From an uncultured Prevotella sp. (GTDB taxonomy: Bacteria > Bacteroidota > Bacteroidia > Bacteroidales > Bacteroidaceae), in the NCBI GenBank assembly GCA_900551055.1, contig URUK01000003.1, positions 1 through 64,000 on the forward strand: a stretch of DNA of 64,000 nucleotides, given 5' to 3'. Position numbers and translations under genes: made by a program. Below, piece after piece: positions 8,049 to 16,035 of the stretch. Each line of letters opens with the position of its first letter. Within the stretch, counting starts at the first letter, position 1. The notes below the pieces were generated by a model that was not told where the DNA came from, ran no database searches, and saw only the letters and a list, made by a program, of their open reading frames with translations.

Positions 8049-9338
8049 TCACTTGCCCATGGTTTCCTTTACACGTGCCAACAAGTTCGGTATGTCAAGA
8101 TGCTGCGGACACTTTGCAAGGCATTCGCCGCAACCCACACACGACGAGGCAGGGTCGCCGCGCTGCACCGGCGACATGGAAACCGTATAGTCGGCCATAG
8201 CACGTTTCATGTCGCGGTGAAGCAGATAGTTGTTGTAAACGTATGCGAAAATGTAGCCGATGGCCACGTTGTGCGGACACGGTATGCACTGATAGCAGCC
8301 TGTACAGTCTATATGTCCCGGCGCGTGGCGGTAAGCGTAGATGGCGTTGCCTATGGCTTCGCGCTCGGCAGGTGTAAGCATGTTCGGCTTTGCCTTCGAA
8401 GCATACTTCAGGTTCTGCTCGACGTCGGCCATGCTGCCCATTCCGCTTACGGCGACACTTACCTCGGGAATGTCCCAAAGATAGTCCAACGCCCATTCCG
8501 TGTCGGCCTTATGCACGCCGGTTGACGCCAAAGCGTCCTTCATCGACTGCGGCAAACGGGCAAGAAAACCAGTACGCACCGGCTTCATAACGGCCAATCC
8601 CATGCCGTTTGCCGCCGCATACTTAGGCCCTAACACACCTGCCTCGTATTCATAATCCAAGTAATTGTGCTGAATCAGGCAGAAGTCCCAAGCCGGAGTG
8701 TACTCCACCACCTTTTTAAATAACTGCAAGCTGTCGTGGAACGAGAAGCCCATGAAACGTATCTTGCCCTGCGCCTTGAGGCGTTCCATCTTTTCTATGA
8801 GCTTGTAAGGCAGCACATAGTCCTTCCATGCGCGGTGCATTATCATGTGTATGTGGTAAAAGTCGATTACGTCAGTGCCGATGGCACGGCGCGACTGGTC
8901 GAAAAACTTTTCAAAATCGTCGGCGCTCCGCATCTCCCACCACGGCATCTTCGACGTTACATACACGCGGTCGCGCCAGCCTCCGGCCAACGCCTTGCCC
9001 ACGGCCTGTTCGCTCTCGCCGCCCATGTACACACGTCCTGTGTCGATATAGTTCACTCCGCCCTCGATGGCACGGTGTACCATAGGCGTAGTCTGGTCGA
9101 AATCCACGTGCCCGTCTTTCATCGGCAGGCGCAGCATGCCGAACCCGAGAGCCGACACTTTCACGCCGGTGCGTCCCATGGGGCGGTACTGCATCTGTGG
9201 GTTATAGTTCAATATGCCCGACGCCTCGTCGGCTTTAACAGCCTGTTTCCCTGCCTCATGCGCCACGGCACGCGGCCCGGCAACCGTTCCGAGGGCGGCG
9301 GCCATAATCCCTCTCTTTATGAAATCACGTCTGTCCAT
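8049..9338 (-). CDS. Tat-exported aldo/keto reductase with C-terminal ferredoxin domain
   Basis: A 429-residue protein starting with a twin-arginine-type signal (MDRRDFIKRGIMAAALG). An aldo/keto reductase barrel spans about residues 48-340: GFGMLRLPM, YIDTGRVYMGGESEQAVGKAL, then DVIDFYHIH. The C-terminal ferredoxin-like module has CTGCYQCIPCPHN and CVGCGECLAKCP, each of which can bind a 4Fe-4S cluster (one CxxCxxCxxxC plus a second CxxCxxCxxxC). Such Fe-S aldo/keto reductases are common in anaerobes with unknown substrates; redox of a periplasmic carbonyl compound is inferred. Middle gene of a three-gene operon. Confidence 0.85.
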   Translation of the reverse strand: MDRRDFIKRGIMAAALGTVAGPRAVAHEAGKQAVKADEASGILNYNPQMQYRPMGRTGVKVSALGFGMLRLPMKDGHVDFDQTTPMVHRAIEGGVNYIDTGRVYMGGESEQAVGKALAGGWRDRVYVTSKMPWWEMRSADDFEKFFDQSRRAIGTDVIDFYHIHMIMHRAWKDYVLPYKLIEKMERLKAQGKIRFMGFSFHDSLQLFKKVVEYTPAWDFCLIQHNYLDYEYEAGVLGPKYAAANGMGLAVMKPVRTGFLARLPQSMKDALASTGVHKADTEWALDYLWDIPEVSVAVSGMGSMADVEQNLKYASKAKPNMLTPAEREAIGNAIYAYRHAPGHIDCTGCYQCIPCPHNVAIGYIFAYVYNNYLLHRDMKRAMADYTVSMSPVQRGDPASSCVGCGECLAKCPQHLDIPNLLARVKETMGK

Positions 9339-9377
9339 TGTGCGTTTGCTTTGTTTATGTCATGCTTCCAATCCCTG

Positions 9378-10385
9378 TCAGTCAATCCCCAAGAGCCACG
9401 CCGGGTTGCGGCGTACAAGCAGGTCGATGTCCGCCTGCGGCAATCCGGCCTCCTGCAACGCCTTGATGCAGTGCCTCATGCCCTCCACGGGATGCGGCAT
9501 CACGGCCTGACCGAGGTCTGTCGTGATGAAGCTGCGCGACGGATTGATGCGTGCGAAGGCCGCAAACTCGCCGGCACTCTGGCGCTTGTACTGCGCCATC
9601 TGCGTCCCTTCACCCCACAGGCAGGGCAGATAGCAATACTCTATGTATGCGCCGAGGTCGATGCAGAGCTTTATCTGGTCGGCGGTCATCGTCCAGAAAT
9701 GCGAGTTTGCGTGGGTTACGACAAACTTTTCCACGCCCACCTCGCGTGCCTTACGCGCCAAGGCGATACTCTCTTCCGGCGAGGCGTGACCCGTGGCGAA
9801 GATTATCCCTGCCTCGGCACACGTCTCCATGACCTTCACCACCTCCGGCAATACTTGCCCGGAAGCGTCAACCACGGGTATGCCTTGTTCGCTGCGACCC
9901 TCGCAACGATAATGATACGCAGCGTCGAGCGTAGGCATCCAGATGCAGCGGCACAGTCCGCCGCTGGTCTCGACGGCCTTTCTCGCAGCGTATGGATTTA
10001 CCCTGTCGCCATGCACGCGGTTCATGCAGAAGCTGCCGAAACACTGCGCTCCGGGCAGCGCACGGCGTATGATGTAAACGCGGTCGTGGCAACTGAAGTC
10101 GTTTGACTTGAACATCACGGCCTTGTAACCTGCCTTCATGGCATCCTGCATGAAGCCGAACTCGTCAACACACCTCTCCCTTGAGTCGGGCAGGCAATGC
10201 AAGTGGATGTCGCACACGCCTTTAAGCAGTCCGTCGCCTGTTGCCTGCGGCGCACCGTCCGCAGCGTTGCCGCCCGCCATTCCGGCAGCGGCGGCCGGGA
10301 TGCTTGACTGCACCAACAGCGCCCCTCCGGCCAAGACAGAACTTTTAATGAAGTCCCTGCGGTTTATTTTCATATTGTTTTTCAT
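9378..10385 (-). CDS. DUF6282-type amidohydrolase-like protein with Tat signal
   Basis: A 335-residue protein with a Tat-like signal (NRRDFIKSSVLAGGALLVQS) and a predicted metal-dependent hydrolase barrel. DIHLHCLPDSRERC supplies the HxH motif; further candidate ligands are in FATGHAS, VVTHANSHFW and ITTDLGQ. The start at 10385 was preferred over 10427 because the -7 box at 10408-10415 would put the upstream Met before the transcript start; the Met at 10373 is also possible. First gene of the operon, 39 bp before the reductase. Substrate unknown. The pairing suggests stepwise processing of a small exported metabolite, which is inference. Confidence 0.7.
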   Translation of the reverse strand: MKNNMKINRRDFIKSSVLAGGALLVQSSIPAAAAGMAGGNAADGAPQATGDGLLKGVCDIHLHCLPDSRERCVDEFGFMQDAMKAGYKAVMFKSNDFSCHDRVYIIRRALPGAQCFGSFCMNRVHGDRVNPYAARKAVETSGGLCRCIWMPTLDAAYHYRCEGRSEQGIPVVDASGQVLPEVVKVMETCAEAGIIFATGHASPEESIALARKAREVGVEKFVVTHANSHFWTMTADQIKLCIDLGAYIEYCYLPCLWGEGTQMAQYKRQSAGEFAAFARINPSRSFITTDLGQAVMPHPVEGMRHCIKALQEAGLPQADIDLLVRRNPAWLLGID

Positions 10386-10407
10386 TGTGCCTGATTGTTT
10401 CCTGATG

Positions 10408-10415
10408 CAAAGATA
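10408..10415 (-). promoter_or_regulatory. -7 box of the DUF6282/reductase operon
   Basis: On the minus strand TATCTTTG lies 23 bp before the chosen start codon; transcription would begin about 7 bases later. No TTTG at the standard spacing. Confidence 0.5.
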
Positions 10416-10427
10416 TTGCATAATCAA

Positions 10428-10984
10428 ATAAGAGTATGTAACAAAATCACAGAGCTTTCAAACCATTTTACGGATATGTCACAGCCGTAAAACGCAGCGT
10501 TGACACGTTGACATGAAAAACGGTTTACAGCTTACATCCTGACTTTGGTTGACACCCTGATATCGGCTTATTTACAAACAAAAAGCCTTTGGCCGCAAAT
10601 AACGCAAGGAAACGTGTGCAATGGCAAGTCGTTAGTTGACAGATAGTTACGTCAAACACAGCAGATGTGTGCATTGCTTTTGGCCTTTGAGAACGCAAAA
10701 AGCCGCCTTTTCAAGTGCAAAAGGCCACCTTTCAGGTTGCCAAAAGCCGTCTTCAAGAATGCCAAACATGGTCTTTGACGATGTAAAAAACATGCTTTCA
10801 GGCATCTACCTGCCATATTTCATGGCAATACAAGCCACATTCGGTTACAAAAAGAACAACCGGCAGAACAGCGTTTTTTCTATTTTCACTATTCCGCCGG
10901 ACATTTTCAAAATGACATTTTGCAATGTTATGGCACACAACCGTGTCTTTATGCAATAACGGCAAGCCGCCTGCGGCTGGACAA
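10428..10984. other. Long intergenic region without a gene
   Basis: This 557-bp stretch contains only the 22-bp phased array (b). Short open frames here run through the array and have no plausible starts or family resemblance. Confidence 0.6.
10698..10801. repeat. 22-bp phased array (b)
   Basis: Units begin near 10698, 10719, 10742, 10764 and 10786, spacing 21-23. Cores include AAAAGCCGCCTTTT, AAAAGGCCACCTTT and AAACATGGTCTTT. It lies between the DUF6282 operon promoter and the end of gtrA. Confidence 0.8.
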
Positions 10985-11365
10985 TCAGCCAAATTTACGG
11001 AAAACAAACCTTACGATGAGGAAGTTGGTTGGTATTGCGACGCAATACACCGGCACGGGAGCCAGCACGGCACTTACGCCCAACCAGATGAAAAGATTTA
11101 GCAAAGTGATTTGCAGGAGGTAGTTGAACGCATGGGCAAAGGTGAAGCCGAGTCCGTTCTTCACAGAGCGTTTCTTGCGGAAAGTGAAGCGCGCCGACAG
11201 CAGATAGTTGGCCACAAAGCTGACAACATAGCCGATGGTATAGGCCACGCTGACGTTCATCACACCGTGCAGAAGCCAGTAAACACCGTAATGCAAGGCC
11301 GTAGCCACAACGCCAACGATGCCGAAACGCAACACTTCAAATATCAAATCACGCTTTAACAACAT
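10985..11365 (-). CDS. GtrA family membrane protein
   Basis: A 126-residue protein with four predicted membrane segments (about 12-32, 39-58, 74-94, 98-118), the usual GtrA length. Recognisable text: RFGIVGVVATALHYGVYWLL, VSFVANYLLSARFTFRK and NFLIVRFVFRKFG, the charged FxFRK loops typical of the family. GtrA proteins are proposed to help translocate polyprenyl-linked sugars across the inner membrane in O-antigen or wall glycan modification. No glycosyltransferase is adjacent, so the pathway is unknown. It has its own good promoter. Confidence 0.88.
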   Translation of the reverse strand: MLLKRDLIFEVLRFGIVGVVATALHYGVYWLLHGVMNVSVAYTIGYVVSFVANYLLSARFTFRKKRSVKNGLGFTFAHAFNYLLQITLLNLFIWLGVSAVLAPVPVYCVAIPTNFLIVRFVFRKFG

Positions 11366-11388
11366 GCAATATCCACTTATTATGGCCG

Positions 11389-11419
11389 CAAATATAGCGC
11401 AAATAAACCAAAAAACAAA
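11389..11419 (-). promoter_or_regulatory. Full-consensus promoter of gtrA
   Basis: Minus strand: TTTG (11416-11419), 19 bp, then TATATTTG (11389-11396), an exact match to the Bacteroidetes housekeeping promoter. Confidence 0.75.
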
Positions 11420-11501
11420 ATGTGGAATGTTTTATCTTAAAACAAGTTAAAACGTGTTTGGTTTCACGACCTTTATCCGTTTATAGTACAGAAAGCTGAT
11501 T

Positions 11502-12002
11502 ATGGAACAGGCAGAGTTTGAACATATAGCCGCACGCATAAGGCAAAAAGCCGTTGCCACAGCCATAGCCTTATCGGCGGGCGGCGACGAAGCGGAGGAC
11601 ATCGCGCAGGAAACGATGCTGAAGCTGTGGACTCTGCGTGCCGAAATCAGCAACCCTACGCACGCCGAAAAACTGGCATCGTGCATAGCGCACAACCGCG
11701 CAATAGACAGCCACAGGCGGAAACACACCGTTCCGTTGGACACAAGCCGAAGCATAATGGACGAGCGGACGGCAAGTCCCGACAAGGAAATTGAGGACAA
11801 AGAGAACATGGCATGGCTGTCCGGACGACTGGCCGCGCTGCCCTCGAAGGAGTACCAGATACTGCACCTGAGGCAGGTTGAGCGCAAAAGCCACGACGAA
11901 ATAGCGCGCATAGTTGGCGTTGAGAAGTCGTCGGTATCAACCATGCTGGCACGCGCAAGGGCTAAAATGCTTAACGATATAAGAAAAAGGACAAGGCTAT
12001 AA
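11502..12002 (+). CDS. ECF-type RNA polymerase sigma factor
   Basis: A 166-residue sigma-70 family factor with only regions 2 and 4. Region 2 includes DEAEDIAQETMLKLW and AEKLASCIAHNRAIDSHRR (about 28-68); region 4 includes LPSKEYQILHLRQVERKSHDEIARIVGVEKSSVSTMLARARAKM (about 112-155), a clear helix-turn-helix. It directs polymerase to a specialised promoter set in response to an envelope or other signal. The next gene starts 1 bp after its stop and encodes a membrane-anchored anti-sigma-like protein. Confidence 0.9.
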   Translation: MEQAEFEHIAARIRQKAVATAIALSAGGDEAEDIAQETMLKLWTLRAEISNPTHAEKLASCIAHNRAIDSHRRKHTVPLDTSRSIMDERTASPDKEIEDKENMAWLSGRLAALPSKEYQILHLRQVERKSHDEIARIVGVEKSSVSTMLARARAKMLNDIRKRTRL

Positions 12003-12003
12003 T

Positions 12004-12711
12004 ATGGAAAAGGACATACAGACACTCATCAAACGCTTCATGGCCGGACAGACTTCGATTGAAGAAGAAGACCTGCTGGCTGAATATTTCCGCACGCACG
12101 ACGTAGGCGAAGACCTGCAGCCGTACAAGGAAATGTTTGCCTGGTTCGACCAAGGGATGCCTCTTGGACGTGGACAAGGGGACGAGGAGACGAGTCAACG
12201 AGGGGACAAGTCAACGAGGGGACAAGCCAACGAGGGGACAAGGACGCAAGACAAGCCCCGCATTTCACACAAACTGCGCTACCTGTTCACTGCCGCAGCC
12301 GCGGCCATCGCCATGCTGTTTGTCCTTACATGGCCCAAGACTGAGCAGCCGCAGACGGCCGAAAGCACGCCTACCACCGCCCTGCCCGACCCCGTAAGGC
12401 CTGAAACAAAGGCCGACACGCTGACCGCCGACACGGCAACGGTAAGCACACCTAAGAGAAAGAAACGCCGCCGCAGCGTAAGAAGGGACATGTACAAGCC
12501 GATGCCTCCCAAGGTTTACATAGCCGAAGCGGCGCAAGACACCATAAAAACGGAGGCCGAGATGATAGCCGAAGAGAAGATAAAGGACACCGAAAAACGA
12601 CAGGAGGAAATACTGAACGACATCTACAATGACTACAAACGCATTGAGGCAGGAATAGAAATATACCTTACCGCCCTTGAAAACTACGACGTTGAAGAAG
12701 AATATTACTAA
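12004..12711 (+). CDS. Anti-sigma-factor-like membrane protein with repeat-derived linker
   Basis: A 235-residue protein with an N-terminal cytoplasmic segment (1-54) resembling anti-sigma N-termini of Bacteroidetes (DIQTLIKRFMAGQTSIEEEDLLAEYF), one membrane helix (about 91-109) and a periplasmic, basic then acidic/coiled C-terminus. Position after an ECF gene supports an anti-sigma role. Residues about 55-84 are a low-complexity linker encoded by an imperfect DNA tandem repeat with the unit GGGGACAAGTCAACGA, resembling the quasi-tandem repeats found between genes in this window. Confidence 0.7.
   Translation: MEKDIQTLIKRFMAGQTSIEEEDLLAEYFRTHDVGEDLQPYKEMFAWFDQGMPLGRGQGDEETSQRGDKSTRGQANEGTRTQDKPRISHKLRYLFTAAAAAIAMLFVLTWPKTEQPQTAESTPTTALPDPVRPETKADTLTADTATVSTPKRKKRRRSVRRDMYKPMPPKVYIAEAAQDTIKTEAEMIAEEKIKDTEKRQEEILNDIYNDYKRIEAGIEIYLTALENYDVEEEYY
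12165..12247 (+). repeat. In-frame quasi-tandem repeat inside the anti-sigma-like gene
   Basis: Words GACAAG, GGGGACGAGG and GTCAACGAGG recur about four times. The unit resembles the GACAAG/GACGAGTG words of the gcvPB-lpdA intergenic repeat (40537-40641). Confidence 0.65.
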
Positions 12712-12724
12712 AAACAGGACAGAT

Positions 12725-13669
12725 ATGAAAGCAATAAGACTGTTAATCACGACGCTGCTCTGCACCTCAATGCCGGCTGCAATGAGCGCACAGGAAAACC
12801 TGAAAAAGGCCATAGACAACTTTGTGAACAGCAAAGACCTTGGCGGACACATGCAAACAAACAACTATTTGGAAAACAGCGGCCCTAAAAACAAGGTTAC
12901 ATCGTTCTCCGACCAGTATATCTTCGAGCTGCCGATGAACAAGAAAAAGGTGCTCGACCCGGTGCTTGCAGCCTTCAACAAGGACAAGGGCGCAGCTTAC
13001 AAAATACATAGCAGGGACGCAAACATAAGCGACGATGTTATGGTAACAGTAGCTTACGGTGAAAAACTTGACAAGACTTTTGCATTCGGCGCACATAAAG
13101 AGAGGAACTACCGCGTTATGCTCGTGCAAGACCGGCAGGACAGCCTGCGCCGTTACTGCTACGGAATTGTGTGGTACGAGGACAAGGACAACGACAAGTT
13201 CTGCGGCTCAATCAACGTTATCTACGGCCTGAATCCACAGAAAACGAAGAAAGAGACAATTACTTACTACGGCGATCTCTCATCGCTTGAAAGCCTTGGC
13301 GGCCTTGAACAGCTTAAGGAACTCGACAAGCTGAAAGACCTCGGCAAGCTAAGCGAACTTGGAAACGGCACATACGTGGTAATAAACAACGACACATTGG
13401 ATAGCAACGAGATAAAGACAAGCACCGACTTTCTTAGGCGTTTCGGCAGCCTTAGGGCAGCATTCAAAAAATCACTAAGCAACCACAAAACCGAAATCAG
13501 GACGGTACTGACAAACAAAATATTGGAACTGTGCCGCTCGCACGGCAAGCTCCTCAACAACGAAGAACGCAAACTCTGCACCGACAGCATGAGGGAGCTG
13601 CAGAAAATGGAATTTGACGCATACATAAGAGGTCTATTAGACGTTGCCATGTCAAGCCTCAAGAGATAA
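12725..13669 (+). CDS. Secreted protein of unknown function, sigma-operon member
   Basis: A 314-residue protein with a signal peptide (residues 1-22, ending AMSAQ) and no family I can name. The start at 12725 follows AGGACAGAT, a plausible ribosome binding site, 13 bp after the anti-sigma-like gene. Residues about 50-175 look beta-rich; 180-215 contain a leucine-rich amphipathic stretch (LESLGGLEQLKELDKLKDLG); the C-terminus is helical. As third gene of the ECF operon it may be the extracytoplasmic partner or a main target of the sigma factor. It is followed by a hairpin. Confidence 0.6.
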   Translation: MKAIRLLITTLLCTSMPAAMSAQENLKKAIDNFVNSKDLGGHMQTNNYLENSGPKNKVTSFSDQYIFELPMNKKKVLDPVLAAFNKDKGAAYKIHSRDANISDDVMVTVAYGEKLDKTFAFGAHKERNYRVMLVQDRQDSLRRYCYGIVWYEDKDNDKFCGSINVIYGLNPQKTKKETITYYGDLSSLESLGGLEQLKELDKLKDLGKLSELGNGTYVVINNDTLDSNEIKTSTDFLRRFGSLRAAFKKSLSNHKTEIRTVLTNKILELCRSHGKLLNNEERKLCTDSMRELQKMEFDAYIRGLLDVAMSSLKR

Positions 13670-13700
13670 CACAATACTCTCTCTAATTAAATAACCGACG

Positions 13701-13737
13701 GAAGTCCGCGACGCTGCAAGCCGGCATCGCGGACTTC
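13701..13737 (+). terminator. Hairpin after the ECF operon
   Basis: Arms GAAGTCCGCGA and TCGCGGACTTC around a 15-base loop, 31 bp past the stop. The following T-run is weak (ACTGTTTA). Confidence 0.6.
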
Positions 13738-13757
13738 ACTGTTTACCGGCTATTCTG

Positions 13758-13870
13758 CAAAGGGCCACCTTTCACCTTCCGAAAGGCCATCTTTTACACG
13801 CTAAAAGGCCACCTTTTGCAACACAAAACATGGTCTTTTACAAAGCCGCTGATTTACAGGCATTTGGCAA
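13758..13870. repeat. 22-bp phased array (c) with conserved tail
   Basis: AAA-led units start near 13758, 13781, 13803 and 13825 (spacing 22-23), followed by ACAAAGCCGCTGATTTACAGG, a tail shared with arrays f and l. It lies between the ECF operon and glmS. Confidence 0.8.
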
Positions 13871-13929
13871 TAAGGCAACAAAGCCGCACTGGTTTTTGTT
13901 GTTCAATACTGTCTTTAAATAATATAAGG

Positions 13930-14005
13930 TGTACCTCGGCAATAAAAATAAAAATCCGTTTCACTACTTTTTATTTTGCATTGCGCTCGGTTTGCATTAT
14001 CTTTG
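13930..14005 (+). promoter_or_regulatory. Portable promoter cassette before glmS
   Basis: TTTG (13975-13978), 19 bp, TATCTTTG (13998-14005). The spacer contains CATTGCGCTCGGTTTGCAT, identical at the HIT and cobU loci. Upstream, CCTCGGCAATAAAAATAAAA forms an imperfect inverted repeat with TTTTTATTTTGCATTG, placing the -33 box inside one arm. Confidence 0.8.
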
Positions 14006-14025
14006 CACGATAAATACAATTATTT

Positions 14026-15876
14026 ATGTGTGGAATAGTAGGATATATAGGCTCGAGAGACGCCTACCCGATACTCATCAACGGACTTAAACGCCTGGAA
14101 TACCGGGGCTACGACTCGGCCGGCGTGGCCCTCATCAATGACAAGGGGCAGCTTAACGTGTACAAGGAAAAAGGCAAGGTGAGCAACCTTGAAGCCATAG
14201 CTGCGCAAAGGGACACGTCGGGATGCATAGGGATTGCGCACACACGGTGGGCTACCCACGGCGAACCTTCAGCCGTAAACGCACATCCACACGTGTCGCA
14301 GAGCGGACGACTGGCACTTGTACACAACGGCATCATCGAAAACTACGCCAGCCTGAAGGAATATCTTAAAGGCAAAGGCTACACGTTCAAAAGCGCAACC
14401 GACACGGAAGTGCTGGTGCAGTTAATCGAATTCATGCAGAACGAATACGGCAAAGACCTTGAAGGCGCGGTAGTGATGGCGCTGCGGCGCGTCGTCGGAG
14501 CATACTCCATAGCTGTCATAGAGAAGGACTGCCCGGACAAAATCGTGGTGGCAAGGAAGAGCAGCCCGGTGGTAATCGGCATAGGCGAGGACAACAAGGA
14601 GTTCTTCATCGCGTCTGACGCGGTGCCCATCGTAGCCTACACCAAGCAGATGGTGTACCTCAACGACAACGAGGTGGCACTGCTGAAAGTCGGCAAAAAA
14701 ATTGAAATCAGGAACCTTGACAACCAAGAAATAACGCACGACGTTAAAGAGGTTGACATCGACCTCGAGTCGCTTGAAAAGGGTGGCTTCGACCACTTCA
14801 TGCTGAAGGAAATCTACGACCAGCCCCGCTGCATAGCCGACTGCATGCGCGGACGCCTGCTGTTGAAAGAAAAACGCGTGGTATTGAGCGCCCTCAACCT
14901 GCACCGCGACGAACTTGTAAACGCACAGAGGTTTATCATAGTGGCCTGCGGCACGTCGTGGCACGCCGGACTCATCGGCAAACAGCTCATAGAACAGTGG
15001 GCGAAAGTGCCTGTGGAGGTGGAATACGCCTCTGAGTTCCGCTACCGCAACCCCGTCATTCTGCCGGGAGACGTCGTAATAGCCATATCACAGAGCGGCG
15101 AAACTGCCGACACTCTGGCGGCATTCCAGCTGGCAAAAGAGAACCATGCGCTGTGCTTCGGCATAGTGAACGTTGTCGGTTCGAGCATTGCGCGCGCATC
15201 TGACACCGGCATATACATCCACGTAGGCCCTGAAATAGGCGTGGCGTCGACAAAGGCTTTCACAGGACAAGTGACCGTACTGACGCTCTTCGCCCTCGCC
15301 CTCGCCCACGAGAAAGGCACAATAACCCAGCAGGAATACGAGGAAACGATAGCCGAACTCGCCAACATCCCCGACAAAATAAAGGCCGTACTCGCCAAGA
15401 ACAGCGACATAAAAGAAATTGCCCGTGCACTGACTTACGCCGAGAACGCACTTTACATGGGGCGAGGCTTCAACTATCCCGTAGCCCTTGAAGGGGCACT
15501 GAAGCTGAAGGAAATCAGCTATATACACGCCGAAGGCTATCCGGCAGCAGAAATGAAGCACGGCCCTATAGCGCTGATTGACGAAGACATGCCCGTGGTA
15601 TTCGTGGCAACCCACCATCAGTTGTACAAGAAAATACTAAGCAACATTGAGGAAGTGAAAGCCCGCAACGGCCGCATAATATCCGTTGTGACCGAAGGAG
15701 ACAAGGCCGTAAGCGGCATATCAGAAGCAACCGTGGAAGTTCCACCTACCCTTGCGCCGCTTGCTCCGCTGCTCTCTGTCATACCGTTACAGCTAATTGC
15801 ATATCACGTAGCCGTTGAGAAGGGGCTAAACGTTGACCAGCCGAGAAACCTGGCAAAGTCGGTGACGGTGGAATAA
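14026..15876 (+). CDS. glmS: Glutamine--fructose-6-phosphate aminotransferase (isomerizing)
   Basis: Makes glucosamine-6-phosphate from fructose-6-phosphate and glutamine, the entry step to peptidoglycan and lipopolysaccharide amino sugars; cytosolic. At 616 residues it has normal length. The N-terminal glutaminase begins with the catalytic Cys2 (MCGIVGYIG) and has RWATHGEPS and HNGIIENY; two SIS sugar-isomerase domains follow (CGTSWHAGLIGK, SQSGETADT; MGRGFNYPVALEGALKLKE), ending in the conserved NLAKSVTVE. First gene of glmS-fmt-mnmA-exonuclease, behind the repeated promoter cassette. Confidence 0.97.
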   Translation: MCGIVGYIGSRDAYPILINGLKRLEYRGYDSAGVALINDKGQLNVYKEKGKVSNLEAIAAQRDTSGCIGIAHTRWATHGEPSAVNAHPHVSQSGRLALVHNGIIENYASLKEYLKGKGYTFKSATDTEVLVQLIEFMQNEYGKDLEGAVVMALRRVVGAYSIAVIEKDCPDKIVVARKSSPVVIGIGEDNKEFFIASDAVPIVAYTKQMVYLNDNEVALLKVGKKIEIRNLDNQEITHDVKEVDIDLESLEKGGFDHFMLKEIYDQPRCIADCMRGRLLLKEKRVVLSALNLHRDELVNAQRFIIVACGTSWHAGLIGKQLIEQWAKVPVEVEYASEFRYRNPVILPGDVVIAISQSGETADTLAAFQLAKENHALCFGIVNVVGSSIARASDTGIYIHVGPEIGVASTKAFTGQVTVLTLFALALAHEKGTITQQEYEETIAELANIPDKIKAVLAKNSDIKEIARALTYAENALYMGRGFNYPVALEGALKLKEISYIHAEGYPAAEMKHGPIALIDEDMPVVFVATHHQLYKKILSNIEEVKARNGRIISVVTEGDKAVSGISEATVEVPPTLAPLAPLLSVIPLQLIAYHVAVEKGLNVDQPRNLAKSVTVE

Positions 15877-15896
15877 GCAAACAACATATCAATCGA

Positions 15897-16031
15897 AAGT
15901 AGTCAGAAGTAGTTAAAGTAGTTAGGAGTAATTAAAGCCATTACTCCTGCTTGAAAGTCAAAGGTAATGACTTTAACTACCCAGCGAGCACAGCGAGCGG
16001 TAACTACTCTGACTACTTTAACTACAAAGAA
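15897..16031. repeat. Low-complexity inverted repeat, glmS-fmt joint
   Basis: The left part repeats AGTAGTTA words; the right part repeats TAACTAC/TGACTAC words, giving long imperfect complementarity. An inner TAATGGCTTT/ATGACTTTA segment adds symmetry. Confidence 0.7.
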
Positions 16032-16035
16032 CAAC

